NCBI GenBank assembly: GCA_963678555.2
Contig: CAXXJA010000002.1
Span: 1,054,001 to 1,118,000, forward strand
From: SABI01 sp963678555
GTDB lineage: Bacteria; Spirochaetota; Spirochaetia; Sphaerochaetales; Sphaerochaetaceae
Length of the DNA: 64,000 bases
Reading direction: 5' to 3'
Shown here: in pieces, positions 27,040 through 36,327 of the stretch
Layout of the letters: every line of letters begins with the position of its first letter
Numbering within the stretch: the stretch's first letter is position 1
Translations under genes and position numbers: made by a program
The notes under the pieces: generated by a model
The model's database searches: none
What the model was told of the DNA's origin: nothing
The model's input: only the letters and a program-made list of their open reading frames with translations

Positions 27040-28107
27040 TCAGAACATATAGGTGAGCGTCAGGACAGCATCCATCCTCTGATCAACGGAGGCGGAGGAG
27101 AACCAGAGAGCGGGGACCTTTACGGCCGAGTGGACCTCAAGATTCCGGTACCGTGCACGCAGTCCGAAGGAGACCTCCCCGCCCCAGTCGAAACCGAAGT
27201 AGGGGTCAGGCAGGGGACGGCTCTCACTGTAGCCGGTCTGAAATGCAATAAACAGATCGTTGAGGAACTGGATTTTGAGTTCACCCCCGAACCGTATCGC
27301 TCTGTATTCCTCATCACCGATATCGGTGAAATCGAGCGCCGCGGTCACCACATATCTGCTCAACTGTACATCACTGTCATATTTTTCGCTCGAGAATGCA
27401 AAACCGACCGACAGTTCGTCCACCATCGCCTGAAGGTCGAAGGTGATCTCATTCGTCGTATTGTCATAGCCGAACAGGCTGTCGCTCAGCACACCGAACG
27501 AGAGGTACGGATAGGTCACCAGCAGACCGGCCCCCGTTGAGAAGGTCTGCTGCATCCCGGAAGGATAGTAGCGGGAGAAATAGACTTGCGATACGTAATC
27601 AATCAGCACATTCTCCTGATCGATGGCAACCGGACGGTAGAGGGTCGCCCCCCCCTGCGCATACGCTCCCACAGAAAGTATCTCATTCCCATAGGCAAGA
27701 TTGAGACGGATCAGTGAATTGTTGAAGGCAGTGTAGGATACCCTGTTCTCAGCCGGTTCGCTCTCCCTCTCACCCAGAGAGTAATCCAGAGCGACCGAGA
27801 GTGCACTGAAGGGTGTGGCGAATGTAACATCGAGCTGATTCACCGGTTCATTCAGGAACGGGAGCACATCGAAAGCCTCTCCATCGGGATGCGAATACCT
27901 GTCCATGTACCCTGCCTCGATTGTGAAGAGGGACGGAGCCATTCGGAACAGCGCCGCCGGGTTCACCGTAAACGCATCCTCGGTATCAGAGAGGGCAAGA
28001 CCGCTGGAGCCCATGCCGGCCCACCGCACTGATACCGGCAACCCTGCAGGGAGAAGCGATACGGTCACTAGGAGCAGGAGGCTCACCCACCAGTGATGCT
28101 GTCTCAT
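27040..28107 (-). CDS. Predicted outer-membrane beta-barrel protein
   Basis: A 355-residue protein with an N-terminal signal peptide (VSLLLLVTVSLLPAGLP) and a C-terminal aromatic residue (LTLTYMF), both typical of outer-membrane barrels. The early part, RWAGMGSSGLALSDTEDAFT followed by NPAAL, is the pattern of the PorV/UPF0164/FadL-like group, in which a G-S-G/N-P-A motif starts the barrel. Alternating short hydrophobic strands run throughout. The cargo is unknown. ATG 28107 overlaps the methylase stop by four bases, and GGAGATACCCT provides the ribosome site. Confidence 0.78.
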   Translation of the reverse strand: MRQHHWWVSLLLLVTVSLLPAGLPVSVRWAGMGSSGLALSDTEDAFTVNPAALFRMAPSLFTIEAGYMDRYSHPDGEAFDVLPFLNEPVNQLDVTFATPFSALSVALDYSLGERESEPAENRVSYTAFNNSLIRLNLAYGNEILSVGAYAQGGATLYRPVAIDQENVLIDYVSQVYFSRYYPSGMQQTFSTGAGLLVTYPYLSFGVLSDSLFGYDNTTNEITFDLQAMVDELSVGFAFSSEKYDSDVQLSRYVVTAALDFTDIGDEEYRAIRFGGELKIQFLNDLFIAFQTGYSESRPLPDPYFGFDWGGEVSFGLRARYRNLEVHSAVKVPALWFSSASVDQRMDAVLTLTYMF

Positions 28108-29783
28108 AGGGTATCTCCTGTGTTGATCTGTGAGAGAGAGAAAAACCTGTTGAGTTCGCCACTGAGTGTCGTACGTGAACTGAACAGCTGTTCATGGTTT
28201 CGATAGACCTGCTTCATGAATGCGATTATATGGTCAAACCGATCCTTTTCATACCCGTGTATGAAGCGCAGCAGCGATATCATCTTTTTTTCGATTCTCA
28301 CCCGTTCTTCTCCGGAGAGGTCTGAAAACGATGAGAGGTAGAGGTCCGTAAGGTACCTCAGAGACTCTGAGGCATCGGGGATCACAGCCTCTTCAAGTCG
28401 ATGAACCATCTGTGTAAGCTGAATGAGAGTGCATGAGGTGTATGCTTCGTAGGATGGATGCGTATCAATAAGAGCACCTGCGGTGAAACTGAACCCCTCA
28501 ATACCTTCATCACCGACATCGCGGAAGACTCTGTCCCGCAGACTCTCGATAAGCCGGACGCATTTCAGCTTCTCGAGCCCTTCACCAGTACTCTGATACG
28601 TCGGGGGCATGTCCCCTGCGATGAACAGTTGCTCGACAGGAGCCGCACCCTTTGCCCGGCGCCCTCCCGTACTCTGCCGCGGAAGCGCGCTGAGCGATAT
28701 GTGAGGATACTTCCTGCTCAGCATCTCAAGAATCTGCTCGGTACTCACCAGACCGTTGTCCGGGTACGTGAGGATGAGAAGGGGTGAGTCGACAGCATTG
28801 ATAAGCGCGTGAAATGCTCCGTAGGCATCTTTCCTCGAGCAGAACGGAGAGCGGTGATCCTTCCAATCACGCCGTATTCCTCCCCTGTCTCTGAGGTATC
28901 CCTCCGCATCGAGGCTCTCATCAGTCATCGGGTCAGTGTACAGTGTTACCGTGTTGAGCAGATGGTAGGCACTGCCGTACTGCTGATCGGACGAGGGGGG
29001 GTCGAGGTAACAGATATCGCCTTTCACCTTTCTGAGGAGACTGAGAGCATCCTCCTGATATACGGTTCCCCTGGGATAGCGTTCATCAGGCAGGTACGGG
29101 ACAGTCAGACTGACCGGCTCGATGATTCTCGAACGCACCGGATGTGCCGTTCCCGGCCGGTAGAACCGCTTATGATAACTCGTGAAGGTTCCGCTGGTAT
29201 TCGCCCTGACAGAAGCCTGATACACCAGAGAGGAAAGGACCACCGCCTTCTCTGCCGCCGTGATCACCCCTTCGCTGTGAGAGCTCTCGAGCTCCTCTCT
29301 CACAGCATCGATGAAGAGGGCATTCTTACGTGTAAAGTACAGCCGCTCCTTTCCCACCTTCACGTCAAGGGCATCTTCCGGTGAATACAGTCGTGACAGG
29401 AAAGCCTCCCCCTCGGCATACCCGCTGTGAGATGCATACAGGCCATGGAGATTGATGAACGAGTAGTACGCGTCTATACCCCCCTGAGAAGGGAACATCG
29501 TAAACAGATCATCCTGAGAGAAGGTCAGGTAGACACTCGAACTCACACAGGCAAAGGGCTCTGTGTCACCTGCGGTGACGGTCAGACCGAGATCTCTGGC
29601 TGCTCTGGAGACGACTCCGCTTCCGGCGAAGGGGTCAAGAAAACTCCGGGCACCCGTCTCCTGTGCAAGCTGTGCTATCACCTGCTTGAGTACAGGGAGG
29701 ACCTGCCGTTTGCCACGGATGATGGAGATGACCTGATCGCTCTCAAACGAAGGGAATGTTACCTGCTCGTGTCGTTGTTTCAT
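28104..29783 (-). CDS. D12-like DNA adenine methylase homologue with altered DPPY motif
   Basis: A 559-residue protein of the D12-type adenine N6-methyltransferase fold. The AdoMet loop is FLDPFAGSGVVSRAARDLG, preceded by the K-R pair seen in this class, and the catalytic block reads CYLDPPSSDQQYGSAYHLLN. Relatives have DPPY at that position; here the aromatic residue that stacks on the flipped base is serine (codon TCG at about 29002-29004). About 180 extra C-terminal residues, largely helical, follow the methylase core. No restriction enzyme gene is adjacent. It is co-transcribed and overlapping with an outer-membrane-like gene, an odd pairing. It may have lost or changed methylase activity. 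Confidence 0.78.
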   Translation of the reverse strand: MKQRHEQVTFPSFESDQVISIIRGKRQVLPVLKQVIAQLAQETGARSFLDPFAGSGVVSRAARDLGLTVTAGDTEPFACVSSSVYLTFSQDDLFTMFPSQGGIDAYYSFINLHGLYASHSGYAEGEAFLSRLYSPEDALDVKVGKERLYFTRKNALFIDAVREELESSHSEGVITAAEKAVVLSSLVYQASVRANTSGTFTSYHKRFYRPGTAHPVRSRIIEPVSLTVPYLPDERYPRGTVYQEDALSLLRKVKGDICYLDPPSSDQQYGSAYHLLNTVTLYTDPMTDESLDAEGYLRDRGGIRRDWKDHRSPFCSRKDAYGAFHALINAVDSPLLILTYPDNGLVSTEQILEMLSRKYPHISLSALPRQSTGGRRAKGAAPVEQLFIAGDMPPTYQSTGEGLEKLKCVRLIESLRDRVFRDVGDEGIEGFSFTAGALIDTHPSYEAYTSCTLIQLTQMVHRLEEAVIPDASESLRYLTDLYLSSFSDLSGEERVRIEKKMISLLRFIHGYEKDRFDHIIAFMKQVYRNHEQLFSSRTTLSGELNRFFSLSQINTGDTL

Positions 29784-29792
29784 CGTCGCACC

Positions 29793-29821
29793 TTGCCACC
29801 CTCTTCGTTCGATGGTAGTAT
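29793..29821 (+). promoter_or_regulatory. Promoter of murE-ddl-dinB
   Basis: TTGCCA (29793-29798) lies 17 bases before TAGTAT (29816-29821). The predicted start near 29828 leaves a leader of about 13 bases carrying AAGGGGC. It lies inside the divergent gap of 57 bases between the methylase and murE. Confidence 0.62.
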
Positions 29822-29840
29822 CGCAACTGAAGGGGCAGGC

Positions 29841-31346
29841 ATGAAAAGAGTATCAGTCTTACTCTCAAAAGACAAGACAGATCAGGTGTACGAGATACGC
29901 AGAGAGGGTGATCCCCTCATCGCCGGCGTCACCTATCACAGCGCCCGTGCAGATACACACACAGCCTTCATCGCACTGAAAGGGACTCGGAGTGACGGAC
30001 ACCTCTATATAGACCAGGCCGTAGCGAACGGGGCAAGATGTGTCATTCACTCGAGAAACGTGGACACCTATCACAGCGGTGTCACCTACGTGCAGTGTCC
30101 GAATCCGCAGATCCTTGCTTCACAGATAGCCTATGACCTGCACGGCCCCTACCCTTCCCGTATCATCGGAATCACCGGAACCGACGGCAAATCAAGCACA
30201 GCCGTGTTCCTCTACCGTTTTCTGAAAGCGGCGGGAACCAGATGCGGAATCCTTTCCACCATCAGTATCGATGACGGCAGCGGGTACAGGGACACTCCCT
30301 ATCGGCAGAGCACCCCCGAACCGGAAGTTCTCTACCCGTTTCTCGCCCGATGCTATCAGAACGGCCTTGATACCGTCGTTCTCGAGGCAACCAGCCATGC
30401 ACTCAGTCACCGTACCGGGAGACTCTATCCCCTCACCTTCTCTCATGCCATCGTCCAGACCATCAGCCGGGAGCACCTTGATTTCCATCAGACGCTGGAT
30501 CAGTATATTGATGACAAGATGAATCTGGTCAGGCAGGTCAGAGAAGGAGGGGCGATCATCTGCTCCACGGAACACAGGTACCGGGCACAGATCGAAGGGG
30601 CGAAGAAGGGATCTGCCCGTGATCTCACCTACAGTGTCGATGCCGGCCACAAAGAGGGAACTGCACAGATCGTGAGTACAGGCGAGGGACTCCTTCAGCG
30701 CGCGTTCACCTGTACCCTTGGCGATCAGAGCCTGCGGTGTGTGACATCGTTTGCTCCCCCGTTCTTTCTCGAGAACATCGCATCTGCAGCCGTGACAGCT
30801 GAAGCGATCACACACGCTCCGCTTGAGTCCTTCCTCACGCACTCCACCCTCACACAGGCGATCCGGGGACGCTATCATGTGATCCACTGCAGTGACGACC
30901 GATACATCATCATCGATTTCGCTCATACGGGAGATGCCTTCGAGAAACTGCTCGGCTTCATCCATGAGGCAGAACCCTCGAGGCCTCTCATTGCTCTGTT
31001 CTCGGCGGCCGGAAGGAGGGATAGCGGGAAACGCGGTCCGATGGGCAAGGCCGCGGGAAGATTCTGCTCACGGATCTATCTCACTGAGGAAGACTGCCGG
31101 GATGAGGAGATCCACCAGATTTGGGAAGAGATCGAACTGGGGATACATCAGAGCGGTTTCTCCGGACACCTCGAGCGGATTGAGGAGCGGGAGACAGCTG
31201 TGCACACCGCGATTACAGAGCTGCGTCCAGGAGAGCTGCTTCTCCTTCTCGGCAAAGGGCATGAGAAGAGTATAGAGCGCAACGGCATCTCACAGCCGTA
31301 CGATGAGACGAGCCTGGTGGAGTCGATTATATGGGGAACGTCATGA
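29841..31346 (+). CDS. murE: UDP-N-acetylmuramyl-tripeptide synthetase (MurE), non-DAP type
   Basis: A 501-residue Mur ligase that adds the third, diamino residue of the peptidoglycan stem. The ATP loop is GITGTDGKSSTAVFLYRFLK, with STPEPEVLYPFL and EATSHALSHRTG as MurE substrate signatures, and LLLLGKGHEKSI near the C-terminus. The DNPR motif that selects meso-diaminopimelate is replaced by EDCR (in LTEEDCRDEE), so another diamino acid such as ornithine or lysine is more likely. ATG 29841 is chosen because it follows the promoter and AAGGGGCAGGC; the frame stays open upstream without coding sense. Overlaps ddl by four bases. Confidence 0.92.
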   Translation: MKRVSVLLSKDKTDQVYEIRREGDPLIAGVTYHSARADTHTAFIALKGTRSDGHLYIDQAVANGARCVIHSRNVDTYHSGVTYVQCPNPQILASQIAYDLHGPYPSRIIGITGTDGKSSTAVFLYRFLKAAGTRCGILSTISIDDGSGYRDTPYRQSTPEPEVLYPFLARCYQNGLDTVVLEATSHALSHRTGRLYPLTFSHAIVQTISREHLDFHQTLDQYIDDKMNLVRQVREGGAIICSTEHRYRAQIEGAKKGSARDLTYSVDAGHKEGTAQIVSTGEGLLQRAFTCTLGDQSLRCVTSFAPPFFLENIASAAVTAEAITHAPLESFLTHSTLTQAIRGRYHVIHCSDDRYIIIDFAHTGDAFEKLLGFIHEAEPSRPLIALFSAAGRRDSGKRGPMGKAAGRFCSRIYLTEEDCRDEEIHQIWEEIELGIHQSGFSGHLERIEERETAVHTAITELRPGELLLLLGKGHEKSIERNGISQPYDETSLVESIIWGTS

Positions 31347-32452
31347 ATAGAAAACGGATCGCTATCATCTACGGAGGAGTGGGTGAAGAGCATGAAGTGT
31401 CTCTTCTGAGCGCACTGAATGTCTACAGAGCTCTCGAGTCGGAACCTGCCTATACCCTCATTCCGATCTACCTATCCCATAGCGGCACCTTCTACGAACA
31501 GCACGCGCCTGAAGAGAAGATGATGCGGGCAGAGGAGAGCTCTTCGGCCCTGCGGGTCAAGCCTCCTCACGGTTTTCTCCGTCCCGACGGCTCTCCTTTA
31601 CACATTGATGTGACCGTTCCCGTCGTTCACGGCACCGGCGGAGAGGACGGTCAGCTGCAGGGATTCCTCCGTACCAGCGGTATTCGCTGTATCGCCAGCG
31701 GGGTACTCCCTTCCGCCGTCGGCATGCATAAGAGCGTTGCGAAACGCCTTGCTGCATCCCATGGAGTGCCGGTCCTTCCCTTCGTCCTTGTCACGGGCAG
31801 GGATATACGTGATTACCTTGAAGGCACACGGATACCGCTTCGCATCGGAGACCTTCTTGGAAAGGGAGCACACACCGACGCCTCCTATGAGAACCTCCTG
31901 CATGCACTGATCATGCGCTTCGGCAGTCACCTCATCATCAAACCGGAGGATGGTGGCTCCTCGGTAGGCGTCAATGAGCTGCGCGGTTCTGATGTCGACA
32001 GGTTCCGCTCTGCGCTGCGCGATGTGCTGAAGATCAGTGACAGGGTACTCATCGAGCCGTTCATGACCGACCGGCTCGAGGTGGAATGTTCTGTCCTGGA
32101 GGACTCCGGCTGGGTGGTGAGTACTCCTGTCATCATCGACAAAGGGGGAACACTTCTCACCTATCACACAAAATATGAAGTGGAGGAGTCTCTTGACAAC
32201 CCGGAAGCCGCAATCCCGGATCAGAGTGCACAGCAGATTCAGGACTACTGTCTCACCCTTGCCCAGGCGCTTGAGATCGAAGGGTTTGCACGCATTGATT
32301 TCTTCGTGGGAAAGAGCAGCACAGAGATATTTTTCAACGAAATCAACACCCTGCCGGGCATGACAGGCAGGAGCGTCTTTCCCGCTATGGCAGCATCATG
32401 CGGGTATCCCCTGCGGGACCTTCTGGTGATGCTCATCGAGAGGGAACCGTGA
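31343..32452 (+). CDS. ddl: D-alanine--D-alanine ligase
   Basis: A 369-residue ATP-grasp ligase that makes the D-Ala-D-Ala end of the peptidoglycan stem. Motifs are IAIIYGGVGEEHEVSLLSA at the N-terminus, VPVVHGTGGEDGQLQGFL, LIIKPEDGGSSVGVNEL, FMTDRLEVECSVL and FFNEINTLPGMT with the metal-binding acidic residues. ATG 31343 overlaps the murE stop (ATGA), and the stop overlaps the GTG of dinB, so the three genes appear translationally coupled. Confidence 0.95.
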   Translation: MNRKRIAIIYGGVGEEHEVSLLSALNVYRALESEPAYTLIPIYLSHSGTFYEQHAPEEKMMRAEESSSALRVKPPHGFLRPDGSPLHIDVTVPVVHGTGGEDGQLQGFLRTSGIRCIASGVLPSAVGMHKSVAKRLAASHGVPVLPFVLVTGRDIRDYLEGTRIPLRIGDLLGKGAHTDASYENLLHALIMRFGSHLIIKPEDGGSSVGVNELRGSDVDRFRSALRDVLKISDRVLIEPFMTDRLEVECSVLEDSGWVVSTPVIIDKGGTLLTYHTKYEVEESLDNPEAAIPDQSAQQIQDYCLTLAQALEIEGFARIDFFVGKSSTEIFFNEINTLPGMTGRSVFPAMAASCGYPLRDLLVMLIEREP

Positions 32453-33615
32453 AGCAGGTGATATTCCATGTCGACCTTGATGCCTTCTACGCCTCGGTCG
32501 AACAGCTCGACACACCGGAGTACCGGGGAAGACCGGTTATCGTGGGAGGAAGCGGGAACCGGGGAGTCGTGTCCGCCTGTTCCTATGAGGCGAGAGCCTT
32601 CGGCGTTCACTCAGCCATGCCGATGTTTCAGGCACGGCGGCTCTGTCCCGATGCGGTGTTCACCCGGACCCGTATGGATCGCTACAGCGAGATGAGCCGG
32701 AACGTATTCGAAGTGCTCTCACGCTTCTCCGATGACATTCATCAGATCTCGATCGACGAGGCGTTCCTTGACATGAGCGGGACGACACGCCTGTTCGGTA
32801 TCCCCAGAGACGCAGGAGCCCTGCTCAAGCGTACCGTTCTGGAAGAGACCGGCCTTATCATCTCGGTGGGGATCGGACCGAACAGACTTATCGCGAAGCT
32901 GGCAAGCGACTATGACAAGCCCAACGGGCTGTGCAGGGTCAGCGAGAGCAGAGTGATCGACTTCATGGATACCCTGTCGCTTTCGAAGATTCCCGGGATC
33001 GGTAAGGTCCTTCTCTCGAAGCTGCAGGATGCGGGACTGAACACGGTGCAGCAGGTAAGAGCGTGCTCTCTCGAGCGCCTCGGACGACTGTTCACACCCG
33101 GCTCAGCAGAGTACCTCTGGTCGGTGGTACGGGGGAAGGACCCAGGCATCTACTCGAAGGAACGGAAAAGTCATTCGATAAGCACCGAACAGACCTTCGG
33201 GGAGGACGTCACCTCAAGGGAGATCCTTGAACAGTATCTTCTCGAGATGTCGCATGCACTGATGTTCCGGGTCTACAGCGAACAGGTTCACTCTGCCACA
33301 GTGGGTATCAAGATACGCTATAACGATTTCTCCACGGTGAATGCGCAGGCGACGCTCTCAAGCACGCTGATCAGTGCCGAACAGGTGGTGAGCGAGGCCC
33401 GTAGGCTGCTGGGCGAACGGTACCGGGAGGGTACTGCGGTCCGACTGATAGGCCTCTCCCTGATGAACGTGCAGAAGGGCCTTGATGACGACCAGCTTGA
33501 GATGTTCTGCGAAGAGCAGGAGAAGAGACGGGCGGTCGAGCTCTCAGTCCTGTCGCTGAAGGAGAAGGGAAACACCGTGATCAAAGCGAGCTCACTCGAG
33601 TTTCACAGATCCTGA
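32449..33615 (+). CDS. dinB: DNA polymerase IV (Y-family)
   Basis: A 388-residue translesion polymerase. Catalytic acidic residues lie in FHVDLDAFYASVEQ and ISIDEAFLDMSG; the Y-family finger motif SYEARAFGVHSAMPMFQARR and the HhH region LSKIPGIGKVLLSKLQDAG are present. A beta-clamp-binding motif, QLEMF, stands about 30 residues before the C-terminus. The start is taken as GTG 32449, overlapping the ddl stop by four bases; an upstream ATG at 32398 would lie inside ddl. Coupling of an error-prone polymerase to wall synthesis genes is unusual. No LexA-like operator is visible nearby. Confidence 0.94.
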   Translation: MKQVIFHVDLDAFYASVEQLDTPEYRGRPVIVGGSGNRGVVSACSYEARAFGVHSAMPMFQARRLCPDAVFTRTRMDRYSEMSRNVFEVLSRFSDDIHQISIDEAFLDMSGTTRLFGIPRDAGALLKRTVLEETGLIISVGIGPNRLIAKLASDYDKPNGLCRVSESRVIDFMDTLSLSKIPGIGKVLLSKLQDAGLNTVQQVRACSLERLGRLFTPGSAEYLWSVVRGKDPGIYSKERKSHSISTEQTFGEDVTSREILEQYLLEMSHALMFRVYSEQVHSATVGIKIRYNDFSTVNAQATLSSTLISAEQVVSEARRLLGERYREGTAVRLIGLSLMNVQKGLDDDQLEMFCEEQEKRRAVELSVLSLKEKGNTVIKASSLEFHRS

Positions 33616-33624
33616 GGTGCCCTC

Positions 33625-33654
33625 TTGAGTGCGTTTCCTGTATCATGGTAGCAT
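33625..33654 (+). promoter_or_regulatory. Possible promoter of trmL
   Basis: TTGAGT (33625-33630) lies 18 bases before TAGCAT (33649-33654). Both are moderate matches; the leader would be about 50 bases. Confidence 0.4.
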
Positions 33655-33711
33655 CGCCTCATACTACTGCGGATACCGGTCACGGTCCGGCCGGACAGAG
33701 CGGAGGCTCAC

Positions 33712-34215
33712 ATGAGACTGAACATAGTCCTTTTCGAACCTGAGATACCCCAGAACACCGGGAATATCGCACGCACCTGTGCCGCTCTCGGGGCAGAGCT
33801 TCATCTTGTCCATCCTCTGGGCTTCTCCATCGGTGAAAAACAGGTCAGACGTGCCGGGCTCGATTACTGGAAGGATGTCAGGATCCATGAGCATGACAGT
33901 ATCAAAGGCTTCCTCAAGACGCATGCCCGGTGCAGCCTCTGGTTCTTCACGACCAAGGCACCGCAGCTGTTCAGCACGGTGCAGTACGAAGAAGATGTCT
34001 TTCTGATCTTCGGAAAGGAGAGCAGAGGTATTGAAGAATCGATTCTTGTAGACTATCCTGAGCGGTGTGTGAGGGTTCCGATGAAGGAGCACACACGGTC
34101 GCTCAACCTCTCGAATTCCGTAGCAGTCGCTGCATACGAGTGGGAACGGCAACACGATTATGCGGACCTGCGAATCAGAGGCGAACTGCATCGCCTCAGC
34201 TGGCAGGGACAGTAA
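33712..34215 (+). CDS. trmL: tRNA (cytidine/uridine-2'-O-)-methyltransferase TrmL
   Basis: A 167-residue SPOUT-class methyltransferase that modifies the wobble base of certain tRNA-Leu isoacceptors. The full TrmL pattern is visible: LFEPEIPQNTGNIARTCAAL at the N-terminus, GLDYWKDVRIHEH, FLIFGKESRGIEESIL (the trefoil knot) and SLNLSNSVAVAAYEWERQ at the end. ATG 33712 is preceded by AGCGGAGGCTCAC. It begins a short plus-strand run leading to proC and serS. Confidence 0.95.
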   Translation: MRLNIVLFEPEIPQNTGNIARTCAALGAELHLVHPLGFSIGEKQVRRAGLDYWKDVRIHEHDSIKGFLKTHARCSLWFFTTKAPQLFSTVQYEEDVFLIFGKESRGIEESILVDYPERCVRVPMKEHTRSLNLSNSVAVAAYEWERQHDYADLRIRGELHRLSWQGQ

Positions 34216-34229
34216 CACGAGGTGATACA

Positions 34230-35042
34230 ATGATTGATATAGGAATCATCGGATGCGGAAACATGGGATTCGCCATCGCAAAGGAGCTTTCCCGAAATAC
34301 TTCGTTCCGTCTCCATTTGTATGATGCGGACTCTTCCCGCCTCAGCAACGTGTGCGGAGAATTGTCACTCACGCCATCAGCCCTTGACACCCTCCTGAGT
34401 GCGTCACAGATATCACTCATTGCTGTGAAACCCCAGGTACTTCCTTCCCTCTACCAGCGTCTCGGCAGAGCCGTGAATATGAACTGGATCAGTATCGCTG
34501 CAGGGGTATCGCTATCAAGCCTCTCACATGGGCTGAACAGCGACAAAGTCATCCGTTTCATGCCGAATATGGCAGCATCGATCGCCTCCTCGGTGACCGC
34601 CATGGCTGTGGGAGAAAACTGCAGCAACTCCTTCGTAGAGACAGCTGAGCAGATCGCATCCGCCTTCGGGACCGTCTACCGGATAGAGGAGCACCTGATG
34701 AGTGCCTTCATCGGTATCAGCGGGTCGGGGATAGCACCGCTGTTCGCAGCGTTTCACCACATGGCGATGGCAGGTGTCCGGGAGGGACTTCCCTATCCCA
34801 CTGCCCTTTCCATTGTAGCCCAGACAGCCGAGGGTGCGGCGAAGATGCTCTCACACACCGGTGAACACCCGCAGAGCATCATTACAAAGGTGTGCAGTCC
34901 GGGGGGAACAACCATCGAAGCGATCAAGACCCTTGAGGAAGAGGGGTTTGCCTCAGCGATGATGAATGCCGTGAGTGCAGCTTCAGCCAAAGCCAGAGAA
35001 CTTGAAGAAAAAGCAAGAAAGAGAGAACAGAACAATGATTGA
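34230..35042 (+). CDS. proC: Pyrroline-5-carboxylate reductase
   Basis: A 270-residue enzyme that performs the last step of proline synthesis, reducing pyrroline 5-carboxylate. The N-terminal dinucleotide loop is IDIGIIGCGNMGFAIAKEL and the C-terminal signature is VCSPGGTTIEAIKTLEEEGF with SAASAKARELE. ATG 34230 follows ACGAGGTGATACA; the open frame extends back to 34065 but only inside trmL. Its end overlaps serS by eight bases. proA and proB, the first steps of the pathway, are at 39.5-41.9 kb on the other strand. Confidence 0.94.
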   Translation: MIDIGIIGCGNMGFAIAKELSRNTSFRLHLYDADSSRLSNVCGELSLTPSALDTLLSASQISLIAVKPQVLPSLYQRLGRAVNMNWISIAAGVSLSSLSHGLNSDKVIRFMPNMAASIASSVTAMAVGENCSNSFVETAEQIASAFGTVYRIEEHLMSAFIGISGSGIAPLFAAFHHMAMAGVREGLPYPTALSIVAQTAEGAAKMLSHTGEHPQSIITKVCSPGGTTIEAIKTLEEEGFASAMMNAVSAASAKARELEEKARKREQNND

Positions 35043-36318
35043 CCTACGACACCTAGCCGAACGGAAAGAGGAGATCGCCCGCAATATCAGCAACCGGGGA
35101 TTGAACATAGACCTTGATGCTGTCCTTTCCCTTCAGAGCAGCAGATCCGACCTCCTCAGTGAAGTCGAACTGCTTCGCAAGAACAGGAACGAGAATGCCA
35201 GAAAGATGAAGGGGAACATGGATGCTGATCAGCGTTCTGCCCTCATAGAGGAGGGCAAATCGCTCAAGGAACGGATCAGCGAGGTAGAAGAGCAGCTCAG
35301 AAAAACCGAGAGTGAATACTTCGAGATGGCGAAACTGATACCGAACTACGCACACCCCGATGCACCTGTGGGCAAAGAAGATTCCGACAACCTCGAGATC
35401 AAACACTGGGGAACTCCCCACACCTTCAACTTCACGGCGAAGGACCATGTTCAGCTGGGAGAAGAGCTCGATCTGATTGATTTTGAAACCGCCACACGGG
35501 TCAGCGGTCCGAAGTTCTATTATCTGAAGAACGATGCAGTGCTCCTTGAACTTGCTCTGGAGCGCTATGCACTCGATATCCTCCGCTCCCACGGATTCAC
35601 ACTCACCATCACTCCCGACATCGCCCGCCAGGAAGTCGTTGAGGGGATCGGCTTCAACCCCCGGGGAGAAGAGTCGAATATCTACACGATAGAAGGAACC
35701 GACACCTGCCTCGTCGGTACTGCAGAGATCACCCTCGGCGGATACCATGCAGGTCAGATCCTCAAGGAAGAGGACCTGCCTATCATGCTCAGCGGTCTCA
35801 GCCACTGTTTCCGTAGAGAGGCAGGGGGAGCAGGACAGTACTCGAAAGGACTGTACCGGGTTCACCAGTTCAGCAAACTCGAGATGTTCGTCTACTGCAG
35901 ACCCGAGGAGAGTGAGCAGCTTCATGAGAAACTCCTCACCATCGAAGAGGAGATCTTCCGTGGACTCGGTATCCCCTACCGGATCGTCGACACCTGTACC
36001 GGGGATCTCGGTGCACCGGCATACCGGAAGTTCGATATCGAGGCATGGATGCCCGGACGGGGAGATGCAGGTGAATACGGCGAAGTGACAAGCACGAGCA
36101 ACTGCACCGACTATCAGGCACGCCGGCTCAATGTCCGTTACAGGAAGGAGGACGGCACCAACGAGTACGTTCACCTGCTTAACGGCACTGCCATTGCAAT
36201 CAGTAGAGCCCTTGTCGCAGTGATGGAGAACTATCAGAAAGCCGACGGATCGATCCTGATACCCGAGGCACTTGTTCCCTACATGGGAGTCACACGGATA
36301 GAGAAAAAACACCGTTAG
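35035..36318 (+). CDS. serS: Seryl-tRNA synthetase
   Basis: A 427-residue class II tRNA synthetase. The N-terminal 100 residues form the antiparallel coiled-coil tRNA-binding arm (from SSRSDLLSEVELLRKNRNEN to EEQLRKTESEYFEMA). Catalytic motifs are IEGTDTCLVGTAEI, LSHCFRREAGGAG (motif 2) and LLNGTAIAISRALVAVMENY (motif 3). ATG 35035 is the second residue block after the proC overlap and lies within AACAATG, with an AGAGAG purine stretch upstream. pncB follows ten bases downstream. Confidence 0.96.
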   Translation: MIDLRHLAERKEEIARNISNRGLNIDLDAVLSLQSSRSDLLSEVELLRKNRNENARKMKGNMDADQRSALIEEGKSLKERISEVEEQLRKTESEYFEMAKLIPNYAHPDAPVGKEDSDNLEIKHWGTPHTFNFTAKDHVQLGEELDLIDFETATRVSGPKFYYLKNDAVLLELALERYALDILRSHGFTLTITPDIARQEVVEGIGFNPRGEESNIYTIEGTDTCLVGTAEITLGGYHAGQILKEEDLPIMLSGLSHCFRREAGGAGQYSKGLYRVHQFSKLEMFVYCRPEESEQLHEKLLTIEEEIFRGLGIPYRIVDTCTGDLGAPAYRKFDIEAWMPGRGDAGEYGEVTSTSNCTDYQARRLNVRYRKEDGTNEYVHLLNGTAIAISRALVAVMENYQKADGSILIPEALVPYMGVTRIEKKHR

Positions 36319-36327
36319 GGAGTTACT

